DNA of 64,000 bases from Owenia fusiformis. Taxonomy: Eukaryota > Annelida > Polychaeta > Sabellida > Oweniidae. The notes below the pieces were generated by a model that was given only the letters and a program-made list of their open reading frames with translations, did not search any database and had not been told where the DNA came from. Below are positions 56,601 to 62,808 of this stretch, piece by piece. The DNA lies in assembly GCA_903813345.2 (NCBI GenBank), contig CAIIXF020000007.1, positions 24,911,564-24,975,563 of the forward strand. Reading direction: 5' to 3'. Both the position numbers and the translations under genes were made by a program. Each line of letters starts with the position of its first letter. Within the stretch, counting starts at the first letter, position 1.

Positions 56601-59341
56601 CAAGTAAAAATCAGAAACCTGTGACACCTGTTAGGGGAGGTAACAAACCTACAACCAATGGACCTAAAGCTGTTACACCAAGAAAGCCAATTGCAAGTAA
56701 GACATCACAAAATGGAAAATCAACGCCTCTGAAAGGAAATGCAGGAACATCTAAAGGAATGTCTACCCCTACAAAGGGACCTTCTGCCCCTGCAAAAGGT
56801 ACTCCATCCCCTCCCAAAGGAACTAATAATACCCAGCCAACAAACTATGGTACATACACCAAGAATGGTCCTAAAGGGACACAGAAGTCCAAAGTCACAA
56901 CTCAAAAACCTACTGCCACTCCTGATGTCAAACCTGTGAACTCCAAACAGAGTGACCCATCCGACAGACCAAAACCTCCCATTAAACAAGGCACATTTAC
57001 CAAAGATACAGCATCAACCAATTCTGCTCTCCCTACCATATCATCCAATAGATCTGCAGAGTCAGAGTGTGATGATGAAAGTGTACGATTCAGTCTAGAT
57101 GTGGATAATGACGCTACTGAATATTCATTCAACCAAGATGATGATGACCTCACAGATCTGTCTATCCCAGGGGTAATCTTGAGAAAGAAACGACTTAGCG
57201 GGGGATCACATGGTAGCAGCGGGTCTGTCAGACATAGTTCTAGCTCCCCAAGGAATAGCAGTGGGTCTACATCTAGCGGGGATAAGTTCACTCCTCCAAC
57301 TTCCTGGACTAACACCCTGGAGGGGAACTTTCACTTTGTGGTAGATACCTCGCAACAGCAGGGCTATGACGCCCCTTATAAGCAAATCCAAATGAAGCGT
57401 CATGCCTCAGATGCCCCACCCGCTCTTAAGAAACAAGTCAGTAATGAATCAAATAAAACTATGAATGATTTAAATAAACCAACTAAACAAACCACTAAAG
57501 TTACCCCTGGTACAAATCTTACAAAAACAGCAAGTGGGAACAGTTTGTCAAAATCAGGAGCGACCGTAACCAAGACATCAAGCGGATCATCTTTATCCGC
57601 TAAAAGCGCAGCTTCCAAGACCTCTGGAGTGACTAATCTGAAGAAGACTTCCAGTGGTGGCTCACTCTCCAAAGGTAGTCCTGGGTCCGGTATACCCAAG
57701 ACACCAAGTGGAAGCAATCTGAACAAAACTAACACTGGAAGTGCGGTGTCAAAAACTTCAACTAGTGCAGGGAATTTAAGGAAGACATCAAGTGGGAGTA
57801 ATTTAACAAAAAATAGCCCCGGGAGCTCAATATCGAAGACATCAAGTGGAGGTAACCTAACAAAAACAACAAGCGGGACATCCATAGCTAAACGTGGCAG
57901 CGATGGTTCTCTCAGTAGTCGCAATGGAAGTAATGGATCAGTGAACAAACCATTGATAAGCCCAAGGGAGACAAAGACCTCAGCATTAAGAAATGGTGCC
58001 AAATCAAACCTGCAAAAGTCGGAGAGTAATACAAGCCTTAAGAAAGCAGCTGGTCCAAGTAAAACTACACCAGCTTCACCAAGAAGAGGCTCCAATACAA
58101 GTATAGCATCAACGCCATCTACGACCCCAACCAAACCAGGAGCTAAGAAACCTGTCACAAGTAAAATATCTGGACTCTGGAAGCGTGAAGATGGCAAGAG
58201 TGTTGTCCCAGTTGCTAATAATAGCAGGACAGCATCCCCAAGTGGTAAACCACCAACCCCAACTAAATCCCAGAAACCAGAGGTGAAAATTCAAAATACA
58301 ACCCAGAGTAAAATAGGCTCTAAATCGCCAAAACAAATCAGAAAAGTGGCCCCACCTACTAAGGTAAACCTCCCAGCCAATAAGGTGAAACCATTAACTC
58401 CACCAAGGAAGAGCTCTGCTGTATCTCCAGTACAGAAGAGCTCCCCAGTTGATGCCCCTAGTGAAGGAATAAAGAGGAGCTCTACCTATGATAAACTCAG
58501 TCCAGAGAAAGAGCCTGAAGTGACCCAACCTAAGGCCAGTGGTGGCTGGAGAAAGGCACCTAATAATGTCAGTGACAGTGACTCGGATTGTACACCAAAA
58601 CCCACAAGTGGCATTAAGAAACCTGTTGGAGCATTTAGACGAGCTGTAGACCTCCAAGGAAGCGATAGTGATAGTTCAGGGAGTGAGAAGCCCATGAGGA
58701 AGAGTGGACAAATCTGGGTAAAACGTGGGAGTAACCCCCCACCCCCACCACCAAGGACCAGCAGCAGGCTAAGGTCTAGTGCACCCCCCAGGACCATGGA
58801 TAACAACACTAAACAGACATTATTGGACACTGAGGATGTTGCTAAGAGACGGTTAACATACACTGTTCCTGATGACACAGCGATGCCGGATGCTCCCGAT
58901 TCTACAGCAAGGCCGATGCAGCATGTTGATGTTGTGGTAAATGTCAAAAACTGTATCACCGTAAATGGTGGCTTAAACAATGGACCAGTAACTACCACTA
59001 GTAGTACGACAGTCACTAGCCCAACTAAGGCTGAAATCACAAACAAAGTATCTCCATCTGCAGTAGTTCAGCCATATAATTACACTCCAACTCAAAAGAC
59101 GACTAAAACATTACCAACACAAAAATCTTCATCTATACAAAAACCCTCCAATAAAAAAACAGAGAAAATAGATACGGACGTTAATGAAGGATCTGATAGT
59201 GAAAAGGGTTTAAAAAGAGAGATGACTAAAACTGAAATGCTGATTGCAAGACGTAGAAGATCTTACTTAAACAGTAACAAAAGTGATGAAAGTATAGATT
59301 CAGATGAAAAGAAACGAAATTGTCTTGTGACAACAGTTTAA
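23371..59341 (+). CDS. APC: APC: Wnt-pathway scaffold and tumour-suppressor orthologue (10 exons, 5' end uncertain)
   Basis: Join 23371-23635, 28864-28972, 38481-38666, 41414-41500, 41973-42141, 44767-44891, 45998-46115, 46693-46956, 49275-49373, 49758-59341. All introns are GT-AG and all phases agree, giving at least 3,667 residues (human APC has 2,843). In the known family, APC scaffolds the beta-catenin destruction complex with axin, GSK3 and CK1 and binds microtubules. Visible here are the coiled-coil segment before TDMARRQL, the armadillo domain (LLSMLGTHDKDDMSRTLLAM through LLGAKPAV), four 15-aa repeats (such as EQPINYSLKYSD), about ten 20-aa-type repeats (such as TPLCFSRVSSLSSL), three SAMP motifs, a basic microtubule region and a C-terminal VTTV. 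The missing piece is the vertebrate-type N-terminal dimerisation coiled coil, which I could not find upstream. Confidence 0.96.
24206..24345 (-). repeat. Family A repeat, reverse copy
   Basis: ACGTCTGCTCAGGC start and TCTCTAAAATTTGAATGAAG core. The distal end near CACCATTTTGAATTT is degraded. Confidence 0.75.
24571..24711 (+). repeat. Family A repeat, forward copy with matched ends
   Basis: It starts GGTCATGTTTTGAAATTC and ends AAAAGAACATGACC, so this copy has inverted ends GGTCATGTT/AACATGACC. The core is GAGTGGAATCAGCAAGGAAT. Confidence 0.85.
25860..26040. repeat. Degenerate ~20-25-bp tandem repeats
   Basis: Recurrent GAGCCTTTAACATTATATT-like units (near 25862, 25885 and 25907, then decaying). 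Old and irregular. Confidence 0.6.
26330..26420 (-). repeat. Family A repeat, reverse fragment
   Basis: TTAGACAATTTGAGGTGTTA, then CATGTCTCTTTATTTTATTC and GCTGATTCCACTCTTTT, read as the reverse complement of the family core. Confidence 0.7.
27309..27497. mobile_element. MITE with CAGGCCCGTAGCC ends, copy 2
   Basis: It begins CAGGCCCGTAGCCAGGGGGG and ends AGCTACGGGCTCG, a decayed version of the 18381 terminus. It shares TTTGGGCCAAAATTGTCAAA but carries two internal insertions and is about 24 bp longer. ATGTA occurs on both sides and may be a short target duplication. Confidence 0.85.
27780..27920. repeat. Degenerate AGATATGCCATTTT repeats
   Basis: Recurring AGATATG-CATTT and GA-TATGGCATTTT segments with irregular spacing. 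The open frame across them (27700-27927) is not considered a gene. Confidence 0.45.
28864..28972 (+). CDS. APC: APC exon 3 (coiled coil)
   Basis: The acceptor TTGTATTTTCAG ends at 28863 and the donor GTAAGT follows 28972. At 109 bp it equals the human counterpart exon in length. It encodes KIVQDLEDENVNCKWYHEQL and then EEVTNKVEQLPVTDN, aligning with human KEEKEKDWYYAQLQNLTKRI. Confidence 0.93.
29299..29662. mobile_element. TTAA-flanked MITE with perfect 18-bp inverted ends (piggyBac-like)
   Basis: CTTAAGGATGTTCCCTGG at 29299-29316 is the exact reverse complement of CCAGGGAACATCCTTAAG at 29645-29662. TTAA sits within both ends, as expected for piggyBac-type target sites. The ~360-bp interior has no coding capacity. 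Superfamily assignment is inference from TTAA alone. Confidence 0.88.
31025..31135. repeat. Dispersed repeat, family B copy 2
   Basis: It matches 10860-10965 through AAGTGATAACATAATGTTAT, CAACTTTTTTGTGA and GTAACAAATGGCAGGTGG. Confidence 0.6.
31500..31740. repeat. Degenerate ~38-bp tandem repeats
   Basis: GTTCACAATGTTAGTCTAGG, AGAAAGAGGTGTTCACAATA and similar units recur about six times with drift. The 70-codon frame at 31465-31677 is a by-product. Confidence 0.7.
32531..32706. mobile_element. Decayed pogo/Tigger-like MITE
   Basis: It begins CAGTAAAACCTATCTTAGTG and ends ACCGATTTTACTG followed by TA. It has imperfect inverted CAGTAAAAyC ends and internal inverted GTGAACACC/GGTGTTCAC segments. 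Assignment rests on end similarity to the CAGT-AACCTC class. Confidence 0.6.
32741..33760. mobile_element. Non-autonomous DNA transposon, TTA target duplication (Harbinger-type)
   Basis: The 22-bp ends AGCTAAGTTCACACC+AACGGCG (32741-32762) and the complement of 33739-33760 match at 20 of 22 positions. TTA flanks both sides (32738-32740 and 33761-33763), the target-site size of PIF/Harbinger elements. The 1,020-bp interior is packed with short GCTTTGTTACGC-like motifs in both orientations, reminiscent of foldback elements. It holds a TATA box (TATATAAAG, 33106) and a 31-codon frame, but no transposase. Confidence 0.88.
33106..33256 (+). pseudogene. TATA box plus short coding remnant inside the Harbinger-type element
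   Basis: TATATAAAG at 33106 lies about 55 bp upstream of an ATG at 33161, opening a 31-codon acidic frame (MAEQQDPEIPDGSEHDLSEE, then DMMFVAQRERA) that stops at 33256. Codon use looks protein-like and the surrounding arms do not. It may be the 5' end of a gene carried by the parental autonomous element. Function unknown. Confidence 0.4.
33919..34606. repeat. 62/63-bp tandem array, 11 units
   Basis: Unit starts fall at 33919, 33981, 34043, 34105, 34168, 34231, 34293, 34355, 34418, 34481 and 34544. Each unit reads CATCTTGAGTCTGTCTGACG, then CTCATGTCTGAAGCTCATAT, a 4- or 5-G run, and AGGGCAGCATCTTGACTT. The one-base length change is the G-run. Copies are almost identical, so the expansion is recent. 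Within a unit, CTGACGCTCATGT and CTGAAGCTCATAT are near-duplicates. Confidence 0.98.
37384..37547 (-). repeat. Family A repeat, reverse copy
   Basis: TCGTCTGCTCATGCTTATTT start, TCTCTCTAAAATTTGATTAA core and GTTTTAAAATGCGACC end. Confidence 0.85.
38481..38666 (+). CDS. APC: APC exon 4 (coiled coil)
   Basis: The acceptor TGTATTTACAG ends at 38480 and the donor GTAAAA follows 38666. Sixty-two codons include NLQTDMARRQLDFEAQRIRD and RLQRIRMIETEMLRIQRL, matching human NFSLQTDMTRRQLEYEARQI. It combines material that is split over two exons in human. Confidence 0.95.
39026..39184 (-). repeat. Family A repeat, reverse copy
   Basis: GATCATGCATATTCCATTC, then TCTCTCAAAAATTTGAAGAA and TGCCTGTTTACTTTATTCC. 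Well preserved except at the far end. Confidence 0.85.
39910..40074 (+). repeat. Family A repeat, forward copy
   Basis: GGTCATATTTTTAATCAC start, GGAATTAGCAAGGAACAAAG, CATGTAGTTAACACTC and a GCAGACGG end. Confidence 0.88.
40213..40318 (-). repeat. Family A repeat, reverse, truncated
   Basis: TTTTCTCTCTAATTTGAATG start, ATATAGAATGCTGATCAAC and CAATATGACCC end. Confidence 0.7.
41110..41270 (+). repeat. Family A repeat, forward copy
   Basis: GGTCATGTTTTAAAATGC start, AGCAAGGAATAAAGTAAATA, CATGTAGTTAACACTC and TTCAAATTTTAGAGAG. One of the best-preserved copies. Confidence 0.88.
41414..41500 (+). CDS. APC: APC exon 5
   Basis: The acceptor TTTTTCTCCCTAG ends at 41413 and the donor GTGAGT follows 41500. 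Twenty-nine codons (MALQKQSEEQTEAKHDD and on) continue the hydrophilic linker after the coiled coil. Sequence is poorly conserved; support is phase and splice signals. Confidence 0.85.
41973..42141 (+). CDS. APC: APC exon 6 (linker)
   Basis: The acceptor TTGATTTCAG ends at 41972 and the donor GTAAGA follows 42141. It encodes a polar linker including LASLYHGAWPMEKG and ends with one base of a glycine codon completed by exon 7. Little sequence conservation is expected here. Confidence 0.85.
42161..42340 (-). repeat. Family A repeat, reverse copy with duplicated end
   Basis: The GTCCGTCTGCTTATGATG terminus occurs twice in tandem (42161 and 42182). Then come TGAATTTGATTGAAG, CATGCGTGATTGCTGTATTT and GATTCCACTCTTTTCTG. 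It starts 19 bp after the exon 6 boundary. Confidence 0.8.
42589..42690 (+). repeat. Family A repeat, forward, degraded
   Basis: GATTATGTTTGAAGTGTAAG, GACTTAGCAAGGAATAACG and GTTCTAGAGAAAATTG. Confidence 0.6.
43009..43159 (+). repeat. Family A repeat, forward copy
   Basis: GTCATGTTTTGAAATGG start and GGAATCAGCAAGGAATAAAG. The end half is degraded. Confidence 0.78.
43685..43849 (+). repeat. Family A repeat, forward copy
   Basis: GTCCATGTTTTAAGATGC start, GCTTGTAGCCAACACTCG, TTCAAATTTTAGAGAG and GTGCAGACG end. Confidence 0.85.
43969..44112 (-). repeat. Family A repeat, reverse copy
   Basis: GTTCATGTCTATTTCACTC, then TCTCTCTAAAATTTGAATGA and ACAATTTAGAGTGTTGAC. The far half is degraded. Confidence 0.82.
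44767..44891 (+). CDS. APC: APC exon 7 (linker before the armadillo domain)
   Basis: The acceptor TGTATCTAG ends at 44766 and the donor GTAATG follows 44891. It encodes ETSSVMSFNSSNASTGSRRA and ends QLGTK, matching human ETASVLSSSSTHSAPRRL and HLGTK. The exon boundary is at the same residue as in human. Confidence 0.95.
44892..45997 (+). other. APC intron 7
   Basis: 1.1 kb. It holds the 21-bp tandem array at 45466-45567 and otherwise nothing recognisable. Confidence 0.8.
45466..45567. repeat. 21-bp tandem array, about five units
   Basis: Unit CCTATATTTTCATTTGCCTC plus A, with starts at 45471, 45492 and onward every 21 bp. The last unit is interrupted by an extra A. Confidence 0.92.
45998..46115 (+). 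CDS. APC: APC exon 8 (armadillo domain start)
   Basis: The acceptor TATTTTTCAG ends at 45997 and a GTTGGT donor follows 46115. It encodes VEMVYSLLSMLGTHDKDDMS and RTLLAMSSSQDSCIAMRQSG, nearly identical to human. The GTTGGT donor is weak, but the phase joins perfectly to exon 9. Confidence 0.97.
46116..46692 (+). other. APC intron 8
   Basis: 577 bp, with acceptor GTTTCCCGTAG. No repeat or gene recognised. Confidence 0.85.
46693..46956 (+). CDS. APC: APC exon 9 (armadillo repeats)
   Basis: It encodes CLPLLIQLLHGNDKESGLLG, RGSKAARARAAAALHNIVHS and DDKRGRREARVLRLLEQIRA, matching human throughout, then an acidic linker (DVTDDEEEGQRSRPG). The donor is GTGTGT. This exon is more GC-rich than its surroundings. 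Confidence 0.97.
47013..47078 (+). repeat. Family A repeat, forward fragment
   Basis: GGTCATGTTTTGAAATGC, AAATAGAGTGTCAAAGAGG and ATCAGCAACGAATAAG. Truncated after about 65 bp. Confidence 0.75.
48203..48384 (-). repeat. Family A repeat, reverse copy
   Basis: CCGTCTGCTAAAATTATC start, TCTCTCTAAAATTTGAATGA, TGTCCGTTTACTCTATTTC and TTTTAAAACATGACC end. Near full length. Confidence 0.88.
48561..48651 (+). repeat. Family A repeat, forward, truncated
   Basis: GTCATGTTTTGATTTGG start and GAAATTAGCGAGGAATAAA. It stops at TTCTAAATTGTC, where the reverse copy begins. Confidence 0.78.
48652..48814 (-). repeat. Family A repeat, reverse copy
   Basis: TCTGTGCATGCCTATTTCAC start, TCTCTAAAATTTGATTGAAG and TTCAAAACATGACC end. 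Confidence 0.83.
49275..49373 (+). CDS. APC: APC exon 10 (armadillo repeat)
   Basis: The acceptor GTATTTCCAG ends at 49274 and the donor GTATGT follows 49373. It encodes AIAALMKLSFDEEHRHAICT, matching human CVLMKLSFDEEHRHAMNEL. Confidence 0.96.
49758..59341 (+). CDS. APC: APC exon 11, giant terminal exon (armadillo to C-terminus)
   Basis: The acceptor TTTATTTTCCAG ends at 49757. The frame then runs 9,584 bases to TAA at 59339-59341. Armadillo repeats: 49758-50561. 15-aa repeats: 51422, 51629, 51689, 51929. 20-aa-type repeats: 51809, 52148, 52408, 52788, 53312, 53567, 53972, 54194, 54515, 54641. SAMP motifs: 53078, 53789, 54770. Conserved LPDSPSD (near 52550) marks the beta-catenin inhibitory region. 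A basic block (IIKPTDKEYIERKAAEEQKG) lies near 56440. Trp-Arg/Lys motifs (WRKMP, WRRT, WKKMP, WKRED, WRKAP) lie at 55234-55410 and 58169-58550. The final residues are LVTTV. An ATG at 49736 is intronic and not the start. Confidence 0.97.
57480..57960 (+). other. APC: Ser/Gly/Lys/Thr 12-13-residue repeat tract in APC with an SxIP site
   Basis: Encoded units such as KTSSGSSLS, KTSSGGSLSKG, KTPSGSNLNK and KTSSGSNLTK recur about twelve times. SGIP at 57686-57697 is followed by KTPSGS. It thus fits the Ser/Thr-x-Ile-Pro motif in a basic, Ser/Pro-rich setting that binds EB1-type microtubule plus-end proteins. No such regular tract is present in human APC. Confidence 0.75.
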
Positions 59342-59792
59342 CCAAATAAGCATAATTTCACAGTGGACAGTGCAAAAAACAATACAAAAAACATTTATGA
59401 GTAGTAAAGAGTGAAATCCATGAGGAATGTAGTTAATAGTAAACAAAGATTTAGTCAATTATCTAGAGATTTTTATGAAATATTTCTGTTTCATTATTAC
59501 CAGGTTATTTTTCTCTTATTTATTGCAAGTGTGATTGTAGATTACCATGTTCTTCGGAAAATGTTTTAGGATAGTGCCTATACTGAGTGTATAGATTTTG
59601 TTACAGGAATCACTTTAATGAAAAAATATATCTGTTGTACTCGTGTATTGTAAATATATAAACCTTGCTTTACTTTTTAAGAGCTTTGTACACAAAATGG
59701 AAAATCATGATTTAGAGTTTGTGCACTATTTAATATAATGTATAAATGATAGTAAACCATTGTATATAACATTATTCACTAAATCATGGAAA

Positions 59793-59876
59793 CTTAAGGT
59801 GGCTAGATTGGAGTTAATTATCTTGTTTTTAACACACAATTAGCTCCCAGAATCATCCCATTCTGACCACCTTAAG
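59793..59876. mobile_element. 84-bp hairpin with TTAA ends (possible mini-MITE)
   Basis: CTTAAGGTGG and CCACCTTAAG are exact inverted repeats. Inside them GGAGTTAATT and AATTAGCTCC pair with one G-T. TTAA is present at both ends, as in the larger element at 29299, but the sequences otherwise differ. Confidence 0.75.
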
Positions 59877-60780
59877 GACAGATGTTAATATTTTGTCATT
59901 TATGTAAAAAGTACTAACTGTTCAACTAAATTCAGCATTGAATTGCTGATTACTTGTATATGCACCATTGTATTGTTGGAAATTACAATACAGACAAAAC
60001 ACGACCTCCCTTTCCCTGTGTTATTTTTGGGAAGTCTTTCTTGTCTGTATGTGTAGATTTCCCATATGTGTCCCATTGTATGCTTGTCCAAAACTATGAA
60101 AAAAATACAGTACAGATAAAGATAAACCTCCCGCCCTATGTTATTTTTGGGAGTCCGTTTATTGTGCCGTACTAGTCTATACTGTAATGTACTGATCAGT
60201 ACTGTACTATATTATACTGTACTGTTCTGTATATGGGCACTGCAATGTTTGGCTTCTGATGCCACTGAAGAGATTCTCATGTGTTCTTTGCATAAAAAAG
60301 TAATTATTTTACTGAAGTTACATGTACACAGTGATGTTGTATACAGACAGGAACGAAAGTCTATAAATTTGGGAATTAGTGTTGAAAAATTGAAAGTTCG
60401 CACGAGCAATGATTAAGATCAGTTTTGTAAACTGGCATTTATTTGATTTGAAGTGTTTCTACCCATAAGAAAATGCCATGATGTTTTGGAACTTATAGGA
60501 GAAAGGAACTGAATGGAATCGGCAAGTAATAAAGACAAAAGTCTTGGATTTGTTACTCTAAATTATATAGAAATAAAAGATAAATGCCTAAAAAGGAATC
60601 ATCATTATGGCTATTTTCTCATAATGTGAAACCAATTTAATGAGGTGCACAACATAAAAAGTTATAAAATGGATTTGAAAACCCCAGCACAATCATGTGC
60701 TGTCAAGAGCACACTCATTAGTGTTGCACAATCACATTGTGCAGAATGTGCTTTTGAATTATTGGAATGCAACACAATCA

Positions 60781-60804
60781 AATAAACACTTGTGAAATAA
60801 TAAA
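60781..60804 (+). terminator. Candidate APC polyadenylation signals
   Basis: AATAAA occurs at 60781-60786 and 60799-60804, about 1.45 kb after the stop codon. Another AATAAA at 60528 lies in a possible repeat fragment. Which one is used cannot be decided from sequence. Confidence 0.35.
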
Positions 60805-60898
60805 TTATTACTAAAAACATGTTATTTTGTTTTCTATATCTTTGATAATTTATTTAAGGTGGAGATTGCAAGACATTTATTTCAGATATTAGTATTTT

Positions 60899-61275
60899 AA
60901 AGGGCCCATATATGGACTTATAATCAGATAAATAAGGGTTATGTACTGGGAGGTTTTGTATATGGGGTTTATCCAGAGGGAGATATGCATATCTGCCCGA
61001 GGGACCGAAGGTAGATGTGCATATCTCACGAGGGATGAACCCAATATCCAAAACCGACCGTACACATAACTGCTTTATTCTATACCAAGTAGAGTTTTCA
61101 GGGGCATATGTCCATTTCAAATGCAAAGTCATTTTATTGCATTTACCTCAAGCGGGAAGATATGCACCGAAGCGGGAGATATTGAGGTTCTGGATATGGA
61201 AACCTCAAAATCAGGATACGGGATATATCTTTCCAACTTATCTCCCTAAAACTCTACTTGGCATAGGATAATGCT
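60899..61275. repeat. Dispersed repeat, family C copy 2, with nested inverted repeats
   Basis: AAAGGGCC near 60899 and GGCCCTTT near 61293 form outer inverted ends. CCAAGTAGAGTTTT near 61078 and AAAACTCTACTTGG near 61249 form an inner pair. The palindrome AGATATGCATATCT sits near 60981. The GAACCCAATATCCAAAACCG and ACCGTA segment matches 15600-15650. No transposase. Confidence 0.7.
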
Positions 61276-61483
61276 ACTTTCACTTGGCCCTTTTCTAAGA
61301 AACATACACCCCAGACGAACATTTCTAATCAAAATTATTATTCAAATAACATTGGCTTCAGGTAAAAAGGAAATTTCAGATTTAGACAAAATTATCAGGC
61401 ATAGTGAATATTTTGCATGGGAGAACTAACTGTAAGGATAAGATTTTTGAAATAAATAGTATATTTGGAAAACTTATATGCTA

Positions 61484-62189
61484 TCAACGTATGTAAACAT
61501 TTCCATGTGGGAAGTGGACGCCTTTTATATATCTCAAATTTGATCCTTCACCACATGGATCCCAAGTTGGATCGCAATCGTCACTTTTGATATCAAACTG
61601 AATATAATAATGAAAGTACCCAGGACGTCTTCTCAAAAAGCCACAATTGTTCCAGGCCACCTCTGTGGGCGTGACATATTGACATTGTGGGTAGTCAGTT
61701 GAAACAACCTTGATCACCTTACATTTGATAGGACCATCTTCACCTTCTTCCATAATACTTCCTCCAGTCTGATTGCAGGATAGCCAGTTGATAATGTTTG
61801 ATTTTATCATGCATGAATTCATTGTCTCCCATAAGCTTCCAATACTTGAATTCAAGGGCTCCCAACTGTTCTTCTGATTCTGGTGGAGTTGTTGACACAG
61901 GAACCTTGACATTTGAAAATTCACCAGAGAACATAAATTCTGTTAAATTCCAGTCTGGCCTGGGAGTTATGTCATTGCTGTCATTTGCAAAGTGGCTATT
62001 AATTCGTGAACGTAAATGTCCATACAAGTGTGAATCCACCCCCATCTGTCACCATGTTACAATACAACCTGGTTGTGTAGCTTGGGGTGACTGCGATCCA
62101 ATACAGCCCGGAGGGAGGAGTTGGTCGTTTTTGCAAGATTTCCAAGCAAGATTCACCTGCATGTAATTTCGTGTCTCCAATATATGGAC
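61484..62189 (-). pseudogene. Fibrinogen-related domain exon, two frame breaks
   Basis: Probable acceptor ACAATCCAG before 62189. The first frame reaches TDGGGFTLVWTFTFTN and stops. The second covers SNDITPRPDW to KLMGDNEFM. The third covers IKSNIINWLSCNQTGGS to the stop at 61484. The second break coincides with an ATGCATG sequence, where one extra ATGC would explain it. The first coincides with AATTAATAG, where one extra A would. Confidence 0.72.
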
Positions 62190-62362
62190 CTGGATTGTGC
62201 AAAAGTGAACAATCAACAACAATATTTTTTGAAAGTATCGGATCGACTACGCTGAGTGCAGAGCGGCAGTAGTCCCCTGAATCGAGAAATACTTACGATG
62301 GTCGTATAAAATTTGCAGTAAAATATAGGTCACCTCAATGTCGCCGTATCCTAATATGTAAT

Positions 62363-62443
62363 AATTGATACTGAGATTTAACAAGACGGGATTTGCTTCG
62401 CTCACCACAGGAAAGGGCATGTACTTTTATGACCAACACTTAC
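62363..62443 (-). repeat. 81-bp direct duplicate carrying a second splice donor, copy 1
   Basis: Near-identical to 62540-62620, 177 bp away. Both start AATTGATACTGAGATTTAAC and end GACCAACACTTAC. On the minus strand that end is GTAAGTGTTGGTC, the donor of the Cys/coiled-coil exon. Confidence 0.93.
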
Positions 62444-62539
62444 AATAGGCTAGAATCAGGGTGTTGAAAATATAATGACATCTTATATTTTGACAAGCAG
62501 GCAAGTCATGTTTACTAATTGAAAGGAAAAGGGTTCCTT

Positions 62540-62620
62540 AATTGATACTGAGATTTAACAAGACGGGATTTTCTTAGCTCACCACAGGAAAAGGCATGTA
62601 CTTTTATGACCAACACTTAC
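62540..62620 (-). repeat. 81-bp direct duplicate, copy 2 (adjoins the real exon)
   Basis: The exon ends at 62621 immediately beside this copy, so its GTAAGT is the working donor of the model. It differs from copy 1 at only a few positions (for example TTTTCTTAGCTC against TTTGCTTCGCTC). Confidence 0.93.
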
Positions 62621-62808
62621 GTATCAATTGCATTTGAGACATCCCATCCTTTAATGTAGTCATATCACTCTTCATATCATTGATGTCATCGTTGATTGTT
62701 GCGTCAGAGAAGATATCATGCTCTTTTGTTCATCATTTCCAAACTGCAATGTTTCCCTCAGATGATCTATGTCATTTTTACAAGAGCATCTGTTCCCGGC
62801 ATTAATAT
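62621..62808 (-). pseudogene. Cys/coiled-coil exon of the fibrinogen-related gene, frame broken
   Basis: The acceptor TTCATATTCTTCTAG precedes 62808 and the donor GTAAGT follows 62621. The entry frame reads DINAGNRCSCKNDIDHLR. The frame required at the exit reads INDDINDMKSDMTTLKDGM. At 188 bp the exon is not the length the phases demand, so an indel lies between. Confidence 0.65.

Larger units (their letters stand above)
59342..60804 (+). other. APC 3' untranslated region (probable extent)
   Basis: No gene occurs between the APC stop and the next repeat. It contains a TTAA-flanked hairpin at 59793 and a short direct repeat of TTATTTTTGGGA about 120 bp apart (near 60020 and 60140). A TACTGTAC-rich stretch at 60168-60235 includes the palindrome TACTGATCAGTA, and there is a possible decayed family A fragment at 60500-60590. 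Confidence 0.45.

Noticed and set aside
57400-58197. 265-codon minus-strand frame and other antisense frames within 49758-59341
   Set aside because: They are shadows of the biased APC codons; no homology, start context or splice support.
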